A stretch of DNA of 64,000 bases from the NCBI RefSeq assembly GCF_900106525.1, contig NZ_FNOG01000012.1, positions 1-64,000 of the forward strand. Direction: 5' to 3'. Source of the stretch: Lysobacter enzymogenes. GTDB lineage: Bacteria > Pseudomonadota > Gammaproteobacteria > Xanthomonadales > Xanthomonadaceae. The position numbers were made by a program, and so were the translations under genes. Below the pieces are notes generated by a model. It was not told where the DNA came from. It made no database searches and saw only the letters and a program-made list of their open reading frames with translations. Below are positions 45,502 through 56,689 of the stretch, piece by piece (within the stretch, counting starts at the first letter, position 1; every line of letters starts with the position of its first letter).

Positions 45502-46931
45502 TACGCAACCTCCTTCACAGCGTCGAGATAGTCGCGCGGATCGACCACGTGCCCGGCCACGGCGCAGGCCGCGGCGGTCAGCGGCGAGGCCAGCAGGGTG
45601 CGCGCGCCCTTGCCCTGGCGGCCTTCGAAATTTCGGTTGCTGGTGGACACGGCCAACTGGCCGGCGCCGACCAGGTCGCCGTTCATGGCGATGCACATCG
45701 AGCAGCCCGGCTCGCGCCATTCGGCGCCGGCCGCGCGCACCACCGCATCGATGCCCTCGGCTTCGGCGGCGCGCTTGACCTGTTCGGAACCGGGCACCAC
45801 CAGCATGCGCACGCGCGGATGCACGCGGCGCCCGCGCAGCACCTGCGCAGCCTGGCGCAGATCGGACAGGCGCGAGTTGGTGCAGCTGCCGACGAACACC
45901 ACGTCCACCGGCCGCCCGGCCATCGCCGCGCCGCCGTCGAAGCCCATGTAGGCCAGCGCCTTGGCTTCGTCGGCGTCGTTCGCCTGCGGCAGGTGCGCGT
46001 CGATCGCTGCGACCTGGCCCGGGTGCGTGCCCCAGGTCAGGGTCGGCTTGATCGCGCTGGCGTGGATGCGCACTTCGCGGTCGAACTGCGCGCCCTCGTC
46101 GGTCTTGAACTCGCTCCAGCGCGCGACCGCGCGCTCCCAGTCGGCGCCGCGCGGCGCGCGCGGGGTCTGCGCGAGGTAGTCGAAGGTGGTCTGATCGGGT
46201 GCGATCAGGCCGGCGCGCGCGCCGGCCTCGATCGACATGTTGCACACGGTCATGCGCTCGTCCATCGACAGCGCGCGGATGGTCGAGCCGCGGTACTCGA
46301 TGACGTGGCCGGTGCCGCCGTTGACGCCGATCGCGCCGATGATGTGCAGGATCAAGTCCTTGGCGCCGACGCCGGGCGCCAGTTCGCCTTCGACATTGAT
46401 CGCCAGGGTCTTGGGCTTGCGCTGCAGCAGGCACTGGGTGGCCAGCACGTGGCCGACCTCGCTGGTGCCGATGCCGAAGGCCAGCGCGCCGAACGCGCCG
46501 TGGGTGGCGGTGTGGCTGTCGCCGCAAACGATGGTCTGGCCGGGCTGGGTCAGGCCCAGTTCCGGGCCGATCACGTGGACGATGCCGCGATGGTCGCTGT
46601 CGTAATCGAACAGCTCGACGCCGTGGCGCGCGCAGTTGCGGCGCAGGGTGTCGACCTGGTTTTCGGCTTCGGCGGTGTAGTAGGGCAGGCGGCCGTCAGC
46701 GCCGGCGGGCAGGGTCGGGGTGGAATGGTCGAGCGTGCCCTTGGTCAGATCCGGGCGGCGCGGCGAGAGCCCGCGCGATTCCAGTTCGGCGAAGGCCTGC
46801 GGCGAGGTCACTTCGTGGATCAGGTGCAGGTCGATGTACAGCACCGCCGGCGCGGCCTCGGATTCGGGCGCGACCAGGTGGGCGGTCCACAGTTTGTCGA
46901 ACAGCGTGGTGGGTTGAGTGGCTGAAGTCAT
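45501..46931 (-). CDS. leuC: 3-isopropylmalate dehydratase large subunit
   Basis: A 476-residue aconitase-family protein. Cluster-binding cysteines are in [15 protein letters not shown] and in [13 protein letters not shown] (GCSMC). The opening [12 protein letters not shown] fits LeuC. It forms a heterodimer with LeuD for the isomerisation of 2-isopropylmalate. The gene is separated from leuA by 144 bases that contain a paired palindrome, the only long gap in the leu part of the operon. Confidence 0.97.
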   Translation of the reverse strand: MTSATQPTTLFDKLWTAHLVAPESEAAPAVLYIDLHLIHEVTSPQAFAELESRGLSPRRPDLTKGTLDHSTPTLPAGADGRLPYYTAEAENQVDTLRRNCARHGVELFDYDSDHRGIVHVIGPELGLTQPGQTIVCGDSHTATHGAFGALAFGIGTSEVGHVLATQCLLQRKPKTLAINVEGELAPGVGAKDLILHIIGAIGVNGGTGHVIEYRGSTIRALSMDERMTVCNMSIEAGARAGLIAPDQTTFDYLAQTPRAPRGADWERAVARWSEFKTDEGAQFDREVRIHASAIKPTLTWGTHPGQVAAIDAHLPQANDADEAKALAYMGFDGGAAMAGRPVDVVFVGSCTNSRLSDLRQAAQVLRGRRVHPRVRMLVVPGSEQVKRAAEAEGIDAVVRAAGAEWREPGCSMCIAMNGDLVGAGQLAVSTSNRNFEGRQGKGARTLLASPLTAAACAVAGHVVDPRDYLDAVKEVA

Positions 46932-46976
46932 GATGGAGGCGACTATGGCTCTAGGCGTTGAAGGTGTTTGATGCGT

Positions 46977-47065
46977 CCTTCTCCCGCGAGCGGGAGAAGG
47001 TGGCCCGAAGGGCCGGATGAGGGCGTGCCCTCACCCCAACCCCTCTCCCGCGAGCGGGAGAGGGG
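46977..47065. repeat. Paired CTCTCCCGC palindromes between leuA and leuC
   Basis: CCTTCTCCCGC-GAG-CGGGAGAAGG (46977-47000) and a similar CCCTCTCCCGC palindrome (about 47040-47065) flank a spacer with GGCCCGAAGGGCC. This layout is a common dispersed intergenic element in Xanthomonadaceae. Within this operon it could lower or protect expression of the downstream leuCDB genes. Confidence 0.75.
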
Positions 47066-47075
47066 CTTTGATAAT

Positions 47076-48676
<1,601 letters not shown>

Positions 48677-48680
<4 letters not shown>

Positions 48681-49798
48681 GCGGGGACATCCTCTGTAAC
48701 GGTGCGATGCGGGGAAGGGGAAGAAGAAGGGGGCGACGCGGCCGCGCGCGGCGGCGGCAGATTGGCGAGCTTGTAAATGTCCGCCTCGATGGTGGCGCCG
48801 GCACGCGACAGCGAGGTGTCGCGATTGCGACGGCGCGGCCGCCGCGGTGCGCGCGGTCGCACATCCGACAACAGCTGCGCCAGCACGAGGGCGTCGAGAT
48901 TGCCGCCGGAGACCACCGCGCACTTGCGCTTGGCGGCGATGCGGCGGCCGGCGGCCAGCGCCAGCGCGCCGGCGCCTTCGGCGATGATGTGTTCTTCCAG
49001 CGCCAGCCGGACCAGGGTTTCGCGCAGCTCGGCTTCGCGCACGATCACCACGTCGTCCAGCAACTGCGACAGCAGGCGTTCGGTCAGGCGGCCGGGGTCT
49101 TTCACCCGCACGCCGTCGGCCAGGGTCGCGGCCGGTTCGATCAGGCGGCGGTCGCCGCGCAGCGCGCGCGCCATCGAGTCCACGCCTTCGACCTGCGCGC
49201 CGATGATGCGCACGCCCTGGGATTTCAGCGCCAACGCCACGCCGGCAGCGAGGCCGCCGCCGCCGATCGGCACCAGCACCACGTCGGGCGCGAACGCGGC
49301 CAGCTCCAGGCCGACCGTGCCTTGGCCGGCGATCACATCGGGGTCGTCGAAGGCCGACAGCAGGCGGTAGTCGTGCTGCTGCGCCAGTTCGATGGCGAAG
49401 GCCTTGGCTTCGTCGTAGGTCTCGCCGTGCAGGCGCACGGTCGCGCCCCAGTGGGCGACGCCGGCGATCTTGGTCTGCGGCGCGCAGCGCGGCATCACCG
49501 TGATCGCGTTCACGCCCAGGCGGTAGGCGGCCCAGGCCAGGCCCTGGGCGTGGTTGCCGGCCGAGGCGGCGATCACCGGACGGTGGTCGCCGCGTTCGCG
49601 CGCGGCCAGCAGCGCGTTGAGCGCGCCGCGCACCTTGTAGGAACCGGTGCGCTGCAGGTTTTCCAACTTCAGCCAGCAGCCGAAGCGTTCGGCATGATGC
49701 AGCGGGGTGACGGCGAGGTAGCGGCGCAGCCGCGCCTGCGCCGCCAGCAGATCGGCGGCGCCGACGGTCGTCTCGGTGCGTACTACGTCGCCGTCCAT
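48677..49798 (-). CDS. ilvA: Threonine dehydratase, short form without regulatory domain
   Basis: A 373-residue PLP enzyme. The PLP lysine is in [19 protein letters not shown], and the phosphate-binding loop is [17 protein letters not shown]. It deaminates threonine to 2-oxobutanoate, the entry to isoleucine. The E. coli biosynthetic enzyme is about 514 residues with two C-terminal ACT-like domains; here only an Arg/Pro/Ser-rich tail of about 50 residues follows the catalytic core. The length resembles catabolic TdcB, but the operon context indicates a biosynthetic role. The ATG lies two bases after the ilvE stop. Confidence 0.93.
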
Positions 49799-49800
49799 GC

Positions 49801-50832
49801 TCAGACCGCCGTCAGCCAGTGCGCGTAGCGGCCGTCCTGGCCGCGCACGACCTGGGCGTACAGCGCCGCCAGTTCGCGGGTGACCGGGTTGTCGCCGAAC
49901 TCGCGGCGGTCCAGCACGCTGATCGCGCAGGCTTCGGCCGCGGTGCCGCAGACGAAGACTTCGTCGGCATCCAGCAGCTCGTGCAGGGTGACTTCGCGCG
50001 ACTGCGCGCCCGACAGCGCGATCATGGTGTCGCGGGTGATGCCCGGCAGCGCGTCGCGATGCTCGACCGAGGTCACTTCGCCGTTCTTGACCATGAACAC
50101 GTTGGCGCCGGTGCACTCGACCACATAGCCCTTGTCGTCGGTGAACAGCGCCTCGTCGAAACCGCGCTGCTTGGCTTCGCGCTTGGCCAGGATCGAATTG
50201 ACGTAGGCGCCCGACAGCTTCAGCGGCGGCAGCGAGGTCGCCGGATTGCGCTTCCACGGCGACACGGTCAGGCGCGTGCGCGCGCCGCCCAGATGCACGA
50301 CCTTGGCCAGGGTGGCGACCATCAGGTGCTGGGTCAGCGGGTCGACGTCCAGGCCGATCGTGCCGGTGCCCATCCAGGTCAGCGGGCGGATGTAGGCGTC
50401 GCGGTGGCCGTTGGCGCGCAGCGTGTCCAGCACCGCGCGGCCGGCGCGTTCGATATCGAACTCGATGCCGAACATGTCCGCGCCCTTGCGCATGCGCTCC
50501 AGGTGCTCGGGCAGGCGGAACACCGCCGCGCCGCCGTCGGCGGTGGCGTAGCTGCGGATGCCTTCGAACACCGCGGTGCCGTAGTGCATGGCGTGGGTGG
50601 TCAGCGGCGCTTCGGGGGCGTCGGCGGTGATGAACTTGCCGTCGAACCAAACGAGAGGTTGGCGTTGGGAAACCGGGACTTCGCTGCGAGCGCGGGACTC
50701 AGAGCTTTCTGCCGCATCGAAAGCCTCACCGCTGCGGCTCGGCGCCTGCGAACGCTCGCGCACGGCCGCAGCGGCCTGCGCCGGCGACTGCGCGGCTTCG
50801 GGACGTTCCAGAACTTCGGTGTTCATGTGCAT
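49801..50832 (-). CDS. ilvE: Branched-chain amino acid aminotransferase
   Basis: A 343-residue class IV PLP aminotransferase. The core begins [23 protein letters not shown], with the PLP lysine in [19 protein letters not shown] and the block [20 protein letters not shown]. It transfers amino groups between glutamate and the three branched-chain oxo-acids. The first 50 residues are an Ala/Glu/Ser-rich extension not typical of the E. coli enzyme. Two starts are possible: ATG 50832 (GAGG 7 bases upstream, preferred) and ATG 50826, which overlaps the ilvM stop as ATGA. Confidence 0.95.
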   Translation of the reverse strand: MHMNTEVLERPEAAQSPAQAAAAVRERSQAPSRSGEAFDAAESSESRARSEVPVSQRQPLVWFDGKFITADAPEAPLTTHAMHYGTAVFEGIRSYATADGGAAVFRLPEHLERMRKGADMFGIEFDIERAGRAVLDTLRANGHRDAYIRPLTWMGTGTIGLDVDPLTQHLMVATLAKVVHLGGARTRLTVSPWKRNPATSLPPLKLSGAYVNSILAKREAKQRGFDEALFTDDKGYVVECTGANVFMVKNGEVTSVEHRDALPGITRDTMIALSGAQSREVTLHELLDADEVFVCGTAAEACAISVLDRREFGDNPVTRELAALYAQVVRGQDGRYAHWLTAV

Positions 50833-51059
50833 GAGGAAACCTCGACAGCAAGACAGTCGTAGAGCTTGGCGAGCTGGCTCTGCAGCGCGGTGTCGGCGCG
50901 GTCGCCTTCCACCGTCATGCGCAGGTGCCAGCGGTCGCCGTCGGGTTGCGCCTCGCCGTCCACCGACAGGGGACGGAAGCCGCGGCGTTCGGCGGCGCCC
51001 AATACCCGGGCCAGGGCGCCTTCGGCCTGGCGCAGGGTCAGATCAAGCTGGTATCGCAT
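50823..51059 (-). CDS. ilvM: Acetolactate synthase II small subunit (ACT domain)
   Basis: A 78-residue single ACT domain: MRYQLDLTLRQAEGALARVL, then GFRPLSVDGEAQPDGDRWHL, and a closing helix [16 protein letters not shown]. Its size and place after ilvG match IlvM, the regulatory subunit of valine-insensitive synthase II in enteric bacteria. Larger small subunits (IlvH/IlvN) have extra domains. It overlaps ilvG by 17 bases and ilvE by 10 (or 4), a dense, coupled junction. Confidence 0.92.
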   Translation of the reverse strand: MRYQLDLTLRQAEGALARVLGAAERRGFRPLSVDGEAQPDGDRWHLRMTVEGDRADTALQSQLAKLYDCLAVEVSSCT

Positions 51060-52794
51060 GGGCGCTCTCCTGTTCGGCGGCGGGGGGCGTCAGGCTGACG
51101 ATCGCGTCGGCGTCGTTGGCTTCCGGATCCAGCATCTGCGCGTTGTTGTGGTTCGGCGGAACCAGCGGCCAGACGTTGGCGGCCTGGTCGATGGCCACGT
51201 GCAGCAGCACGGGGCCGGGGGTATCGAGCATGTAAGTCAGCGCTTCTTCGACCGAATCGGCGCGGTCGACGTACATCGCCTTGATCCCGAACGCTGCGGC
51301 GATCGCGCAGAAGTCCGGGTTGTCGGACAGGTCGATCTCCGAATAGCGGCGTTCGAAGAACAGTTCCTGCCACTGCCGCACCATGCCCAGGGCCTGGTTG
51401 TCGAGCAGCACGATCTTCACCGGCAGGCGATAGCGGGCGATGGTCGCCAGCTCCTGCACGTTCATCAGGAACGAGCCGTCGCCGCTGACGCAGATCACGG
51501 TCGCTTCCGGATTTTCCAACTGCGCGCCCAGCGCGGCCGGCACGCCGAAGCCCATCGCGCCCAGGCCGCCGCTGGTCAGGTGCTTGCGCGGGTCGTCGAA
51601 GCGCCAATGCTGGGCGACCCACATCTGGTGCTGGCCGACATCGCAGGCGACCACCGCCTGCGGCGCGCGCTCGGACAGCGTGCGCAGCAGCGCCGGTGCG
51701 TACACGGTTTCGCCCGGCGCGTCGTAGCGCGGCGCGCACTCGCGCTTGCGCTGCAGGCAGGTATCGCGCCAGGCGCGGCGGGCGCCGCCGTTGCGGCCCT
51801 GCAACTGCGCGGTGATCGCCGGGGTCAGCGCGTCCAGCGAGCGGCGCAGGCAACCGCGCACGCCGGCGTCGGCGTGGCGCAGCTTGCCGATCTCGCAGGC
51901 GTCCAGGTCCATGTGCACCACCCGCGCGTTCGGCGCGAACTCGGCCAGCTTGCCTGTGGCGCGGTCGTCGAAGCGCGCGCCGACCACGATCAGCAGATCG
52001 CATTCCTGCACCGACAGATTGGCGGCGCGGTTGCCGTGCATCCCGAGCATCCCCAGGTTCAGGGCGTGATCGGCCGGCAGCGCGCCCAATCCCTTCAGCG
52101 TCAGCACCGCCGGAATCTGGCTGCCCTCGACGAAGGCGCGGAACGACTCGACCGCGCCGCCCAGCGAGATGCCGCCGCCGCCGTAGACCAGCGGTTTGCG
52201 TGCGTGCGCGATCAGCGCCGCGGCCTCGTGGTAGGACGCGTCCGGCGCCGCCGGAACCGCATCGGTGGGCAGCGGCGTGTGCGCGGGCAGATGCGAAGCG
52301 TCGGCGTTCTGCACGTCCTTGGGCAGATCGATCAGCACCGGACCCGGCCGGCCCGAACGCGCCAGCCGGAACGCTTCGCCGAGCATGCGCGGCAGGTCGT
52401 CAACGCTGCGCGCCAGGAAGCTGTGCTTGACGATCGGCAGGGTCATGCCGAACACGTCCAGTTCCTGGAACGCATCGGTGCCCATCAGCGAGGTCGCGAC
52501 CTGGCCGGTGATGCAGACCATCGGCACCGAGTCCAGCATCGCATCGGCGATGCCGGTGACCAGGTTCGACGCGCCAGGGCCGGAGGTGGCTACGCAAACG
52601 CCGACTCGCCCGCTGGCACGGGCGTAGCCGTTGGCCGCGAAAGCCGCGCCTTGCTCGTGGCGGACCAGAATGTGCTTCAGGTCCGAGCCGTGCAGGGCGT
52701 CGTAGAAAGGCATGATCGTGCCGCCCGGATAACCGAACAGCGTATCCACGCCTTCTGCGGCCAGCGCTTGCGCCAGCCAGCGGGCACCGTTCAT
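51043..52794 (-). CDS. ilvG: Acetolactate synthase II large subunit
   Basis: A 583-residue thiamin-diphosphate enzyme. It begins NGARWLAQALAAEGVDTLFG, with the catalytic Glu in LVRHEQGAAFAANGYARASG. The ThDP/Mg site GDGSFLMNVQELATIARYRL is near residues 450-470, ending in a DNQ triplet. It makes acetolactate or acetohydroxybutyrate from pyruvate with IlvM. The ATG shares one base with the ilvC stop (TGATG). The gene is intact, unlike the frameshifted ilvG of E. coli K-12. Confidence 0.97.
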   Translation of the reverse strand: MNGARWLAQALAAEGVDTLFGYPGGTIMPFYDALHGSDLKHILVRHEQGAAFAANGYARASGRVGVCVATSGPGASNLVTGIADAMLDSVPMVCITGQVATSLMGTDAFQELDVFGMTLPIVKHSFLARSVDDLPRMLGEAFRLARSGRPGPVLIDLPKDVQNADASHLPAHTPLPTDAVPAAPDASYHEAAALIAHARKPLVYGGGGISLGGAVESFRAFVEGSQIPAVLTLKGLGALPADHALNLGMLGMHGNRAANLSVQECDLLIVVGARFDDRATGKLAEFAPNARVVHMDLDACEIGKLRHADAGVRGCLRRSLDALTPAITAQLQGRNGGARRAWRDTCLQRKRECAPRYDAPGETVYAPALLRTLSERAPQAVVACDVGQHQMWVAQHWRFDDPRKHLTSGGLGAMGFGVPAALGAQLENPEATVICVSGDGSFLMNVQELATIARYRLPVKIVLLDNQALGMVRQWQELFFERRYSEIDLSDNPDFCAIAAAFGIKAMYVDRADSVEEALTYMLDTPGPVLLHVAIDQAANVWPLVPPNHNNAQMLDPEANDADAIVSLTPPAAEQESAHAIPA

Positions 52795-53828
52795 CAGGCG
52801 GCCTCTTCCTGTCGTTCGCCGCGCGACGCGGCCGGGGCGGCCGCCGGAGCGGCCGCGGTCTTGGGAGCGTTGTCCAGCCACTTCATGTTCGCGCGCAGCT
52901 TCTTGCCGACCGCTTCGATCGGGTGTTCCAGGTCGCCGCGCTTGAGCGCCTTGTAGTTGGCGTTGCCCGAGGCGTATTCGGCGATCCACTGCTTGGCGAA
53001 GGTGCCGTCCTGGATCTCGGTCAGCACCTTGCGCATCTGCGCCTTGGTGTTGTCGTCGACGACGTAGCTGCCGCGGGTCAGCGCGCCGTACTGGGCGGTC
53101 TCGCTGATGAACTCGTGCATGCGGGTGATGCCGCCTTCGTAGAACAGGTCGACGATCAGCTTCAGCTCGTGCAGGCACTCGTAATAGGCCACTTCCGGCT
53201 GATAGCCGGCTTCGACCAGGGTTTCCCAGCCGGCCTGGACCAGCTTGGTCGCGCCGCCGCACAGCACCGCCTGTTCGCCGAACAGGTCGGTCTCGGTCTC
53301 TTCCTTGAACGTGGTCTTGATCGCGTTCTGGCGCGCGCCGCCGATGCCGGCGCAGTAGGTCAGGGCGAACTCTTCGGCGCGGCCGCTGGTGTCCTGATGC
53401 ACGGCGTAGACGCTGGGCACGCCGCGGCCGATCTCGTACTCGCGGCGCACCAGTGCGCCCGGGCCCTTGGGCGCGACCAAAACCACGTCGAGGTCGGCGC
53501 GCGGCGCGATCTGGCCGTAATGCACGTTGAAGCCGTGCGCGAACAGCAGGCAGGCGCCTTCGCGGATGTTCGGCTCGATCACGTCGCGATAGAGCTGCGC
53601 CTGGACCATGTCCGGCGTGAGCACGGCGACCAGGTCGGCGTCGGCGACCGCTTCGGCCGGATTCTTGACGGTGAAGCCGTCGGCCTTGGCCTTGATCTCG
53701 GTCGGGCCGCCCGGGCGCAGGCCTACGGTGACGTCGAAGCCGGAATCGCGCAGGTTGAGCGCGTGGGCGCGGCCCTGGCTGCCGTAGCCGACGACGGCGA
53801 TCTTGGGACGGGAGGCGGTGCTGGTCAT
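52794..53828 (-). CDS. ilvC: Ketol-acid reductoisomerase (NADPH)
   Basis: A 344-residue class I enzyme. NADPH loop: [20 protein letters not shown]. Later blocks [20 protein letters not shown] and [20 protein letters not shown] with the metal ligands are intact. It converts acetolactate to dihydroxyisovalerate (and the isoleucine equivalent) in the cytoplasm. A Pro/Ala tail of about 25 residues is disordered. It lies 57 bases after ilvD. Confidence 0.97.
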   Translation of the reverse strand: MTSTASRPKIAVVGYGSQGRAHALNLRDSGFDVTVGLRPGGPTEIKAKADGFTVKNPAEAVADADLVAVLTPDMVQAQLYRDVIEPNIREGACLLFAHGFNVHYGQIAPRADLDVVLVAPKGPGALVRREYEIGRGVPSVYAVHQDTSGRAEEFALTYCAGIGGARQNAIKTTFKEETETDLFGEQAVLCGGATKLVQAGWETLVEAGYQPEVAYYECLHELKLIVDLFYEGGITRMHEFISETAQYGALTRGSYVVDDNTKAQMRKVLTEIQDGTFAKQWIAEYASGNANYKALKRGDLEHPIEAVGKKLRANMKWLDNAPKTAAAPAAAPAASRGERQEEAA

Positions 53829-53885
53829 GGCGGGATCTCGTAGGGAGGAGTGAGCGGAGAGAAGTGAGGAGTGAGGCAGAGCGGG

Positions 53886-55628
53886 TCAGGCGGGTTCGGA
53901 TGCTTCGGGTTCTAGAGCTGCGTTTTCGATCAAGGTCGCTTCGATCTTTTTCGGCGCCTGCAGCGGGCCGGGCGCGGTGACCGCGCCGCGCGAGGCCGAG
54001 CCGACGCTGCGCGCGTACTTGGCCAGCACGCCGGTGGTCACGCGCGGGGCGATGCGCGCGGGTTCGCGCGCGGCCAGGTCGGCGGCGACGCTCAAGGTAC
54101 GGGTGGTGACGTCGATGACGACGCGGTCGCCCTCGCGCAGCCGCGCGATCGGGCCGCCGTGCGCAGCCTCGGGCGAGATGTGGCCGACCATGAAGCCGTG
54201 GGTCGCGCCGCTGAAACGGCCGTCGGTGATCAGCGCGACGTCGTTGCTCAGGCCCTGGCCGACCAGCGCCGCGGTCACCGCCAGCATCTCGCGCATGCCC
54301 GGACCGCCGGTGGGGCCTTCGAAGCGGATCACCACCACGTCGCCGGCGTCGATCTGCCGCGCCTGCACCGCGGCGAACGCCGCTTCTTCCGAATCGAACA
54401 CCCGCGCCGGGCCTTCGAAGTGCTCGCGGCCGTGGCCGGCCAGTTTCAGGATGCAGCCTTCCGGGGCCAGGTTGCCGTAGATGATCGAGTAGCCGCCGCG
54501 CGGCTTGAGCGGATCGCTGATCGGGCGCACCACGTCCTGCTGCGCGGCCATCGTCGCCTCGCGCAGCTCCTGGAAAAAGGAACGGCCGGTGACCGTCGGA
54601 ATATCCTCGATCAGACCGGCCGTCTCCAGCTCGCGCGCCACCAGCGCCGCGCCGCCGAATTCGAACATTTCCGCGGCGGTGTAGCGACCGCCGGGTTTCA
54701 GGTCGGCGATCACCGGGGTGTGCGCGGCGGCTTCGAATTCTTCCAGGTCGAAGGCGACGCCGGCTTCGTGGGCGATCGCCAGCAGATGCAGCGCGGCGTT
54801 GGTCGAACCGGCGGTGGCCGAGACCGCGCGCGCGGCGTTGCGCAAGGAGGCGGCGGTGATCAGTTCGCGCGGCGTCGGCGAACCGTCGCGCAGGCGCTGC
54901 ATCACCAGTTCGCCGCACAGGCGCGCGGTTTCCGGCTTGTCTTCGTGGATCGCCGGAACATCGTTATAGCCCAGCGGCGACAGGCCCAGGAAGGTCAGCA
55001 CCATCGCCATGGTGTTGGCGGTGAACTGGCCGCCGCAGGCGCCGGCGCCGGGGCAGGCGTGCGATTCGATCCGGTGCAGCTCGGCGTCGTCGATGCGTCC
55101 GGCCGAATGCGCGCCGACCGCTTCGAACACGTCCTGCACGGTCAGCGGCTTGTCCTGCGCGGTGCCTTTCTTCGACGGGCAATGGCCCGGCATGATCGTG
55201 CCGCCGTAGAGGATCACGGTGGGGATATCCAAACGCGCGGCGGCCATCGCCGCGGCGGGGATGGTCTTGTCGCAGCCGACCAGCAGCACCATCGCGTCCA
55301 GGCAATGGCCCGACACCGCCAGTTCGATCGAATCGGCGATGGTCTCGCGCGAGGCCAGCGAGGCGCGCATGCCGTCGCTGCCCATGGCGATGCCGTCGGT
55401 GACGGCGATGGTGTTGAACTCGATCGGCGTGCCGCCGCCCTCAACGACGCCGCGGCGCACGTGCTGGGCCAGATCGCGCAGGGTGATGTTGCAGGGCGAA
55501 ACGTCGCTCCAGGTGTGGACCACGGCGACCAGCGGTCTGGCGATGGCCGCGTCATCCAAGCCGGTGGCGCGCAACATCGCGCGCGCGGGGGCTCGGGCCG
55601 GGCCTTGCTTGATGGCGTTGCTTCTCAC
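53886..55628 (-). CDS. ilvD: Dihydroxy-acid dehydratase
   Basis: A 580-residue IlvD/Edd family iron-sulfur dehydratase. Cluster cysteines lie in [16 protein letters not shown] and [20 protein letters not shown]. It turns dihydroxy acids into 2-oxoisovalerate and 2-oxo-3-methylvalerate. The start is GTG at 55628 ([14 protein letters not shown]), with AAGGAA 8 bases upstream. The frame stays open for a further 114 codons, but that region contains the attenuator and leader peptide in another frame. It is the first structural gene behind the leader. Confidence 0.95.
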   Translation of the reverse strand: MRSNAIKQGPARAPARAMLRATGLDDAAIARPLVAVVHTWSDVSPCNITLRDLAQHVRRGVVEGGGTPIEFNTIAVTDGIAMGSDGMRASLASRETIADSIELAVSGHCLDAMVLLVGCDKTIPAAAMAAARLDIPTVILYGGTIMPGHCPSKKGTAQDKPLTVQDVFEAVGAHSAGRIDDAELHRIESHACPGAGACGGQFTANTMAMVLTFLGLSPLGYNDVPAIHEDKPETARLCGELVMQRLRDGSPTPRELITAASLRNAARAVSATAGSTNAALHLLAIAHEAGVAFDLEEFEAAAHTPVIADLKPGGRYTAAEMFEFGGAALVARELETAGLIEDIPTVTGRSFFQELREATMAAQQDVVRPISDPLKPRGGYSIIYGNLAPEGCILKLAGHGREHFEGPARVFDSEEAAFAAVQARQIDAGDVVVIRFEGPTGGPGMREMLAVTAALVGQGLSNDVALITDGRFSGATHGFMVGHISPEAAHGGPIARLREGDRVVIDVTTRTLSVAADLAAREPARIAPRVTTGVLAKYARSVGSASRGAVTAPGPLQAPKKIEATLIENAALEPEASEPA

Positions 55629-55711
55629 GAACGGCGTTCCTTGGAGGCGAATCCTTCGCCGTTGCCGCACGTCCGCGTGCGGTGTTGCCAGGAACCCGAG
55701 GCCGTATAACG

Positions 55712-55742
55712 AAAAACCCCGCGCCTTTTGGGCGCGGGGTTC
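55712..55742 (-). terminator. Attenuator terminator in the ilv-leu leader
   Basis: On the minus strand, stem AACCCCGCGCC/GGCGCGGGGTT (55741-55731 with 55725-55715) and five T residues form a strong terminator 33 bases after the leader peptide stop and 84 bases before ilvD. Its 5' arm includes GAACCC (55742-55737). This is perfectly complementary to GGGTTC (55786-55781) at the end of the leader peptide reading frame, a plausible antiterminator pairing. Confidence 0.8.
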
Positions 55743-55774
55743 AGGTTCTTTCGACCTTCGGGTGGTGTGGTTTT

Positions 55775-55954
55775 CTACACGAACCCGTATCCCGCGCTGG
55801 TGAGCGAGGTAATAAGTACGAGGGCAAGAATAATGCTTGCGATGGCCGGAGCGGCCTTGAGCAGGGTGGCGCGGAGCTGCGCGGCGCGCGCGGATTCGTT
55901 CGAGGCCGCGATGGCCTGCGAATTCGTCCGGCGGTGGTTGCTGCGCTGCGTCAT
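55775..55954 (-). CDS. ilvL: Leader peptide of the ilv-leu operon (proposed)
   Basis: A 59-codon frame, start MTQRSNHRRTNS, ending SAGYGFV. Residues 37-51 contain nine Ile, Leu or Val out of 15 (AIASIILALVLITSL), encoded at 55802-55846. It ends 33 bases before the attenuator terminator. The last codons (GGG TTC) can pair with the 5' arm of the terminator. Ribosome stalling on the Ile/Leu/Val codons would leave this segment free to prevent termination. TTGACA (55990-55985) lies upstream as a -35 box, but the -10 is poor and no ribosome site precedes the ATG, so the mRNA may be leaderless. Alternative: a small single-helix membrane protein. Confidence 0.68.
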   Translation of the reverse strand: MTQRSNHRRTNSQAIAASNESARAAQLRATLLKAAPAIASIILALVLITSLTSAGYGFV

Positions 55955-56689
55955 GGGTCGAGAAGACCATGCGCGCTCAGGGCTTGTCAATAGTTTCCTG
56001 GAAAACCATCGCGAAGCGTGAGGGCGATCGCCGTACGGCTTGCGGCGTGGTTTGCGGATCCAGCGCCTGTCGCGGCCCTATGCGGGCCGGAGCGAAATTG
56101 GGGGTCTAATCGCGCCGGTTCATACGTACCGTCCGGCCGGTGCCGGTCAGGTCGCGACGATCCCTGCCGGCCCGAGGCTGCGCAGCCTTGGGTTGTACGT
56201 CGCCGATATCGGCCGGTGTGGCGAAGGGGCTTCCTCTATCTCATTCATGCTGAGCCGCTCACCCGGTCGCACGGCGGTCCGCGACATCGCCGTGTGCACA
56301 GCGACCGCCCCGGAGCGATTGCGCCGATGCCGCTTACCCGCCGGCGAACCATCCGGTCCCGTCGATGCGGGCAATGCGTCGATGCGCATCGCGAAGGTTC
56401 GCGACGAGACCGACGGGGTGTTCGAGCATCGGCCCTTGAGCCAGACGGCGGAGAGACAAGCGCCTAGCGACGTCTCGCGGACCGGGCGATTTTGCGCAGA
56501 AAAAGTGCCTCCATGCGACTGTTTCGCCGATTGCCGCACCGGCGTGTCCTGCCCCGTCCGAGTTATCCGTTACGACCAGCATGCTGCAACCGACGCAACG
56601 GTGGCCGGCGTGATCGTCCGGTGAGCTACAGGCAGTGCGTCGCGCGGATTTTTGGGGATGTCCGTCAACGGCAAGCAAGGGAGTGTGCC
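55955..56689. other. Control and intergenic region between the ilv leader and a lipoprotein gene
   Basis: The right-hand promoter of the ilv-leu operon should lie near 55985-55990 (TTGACA on the minus strand). Beyond that, about 700 bases hold no recognised gene: open frames on both strands lack ribosome sites and domain patterns. A promoter for the plus-strand lipoprotein gene is expected close to 56690 but is not obvious. Confidence 0.45.

Noticed and set aside
55629..55970. N-terminal extension of IlvD
   Set aside because: The frame stays open, but this part includes the attenuator and leader, and a GTG with a good AAGGAA site gives a product of normal family length.
56040..56624. Plus-strand 194-residue frame between the ilv leader and the lipoprotein gene
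   Set aside because: No ribosome site, no domain, and a composition like neighbouring non-coding frames.
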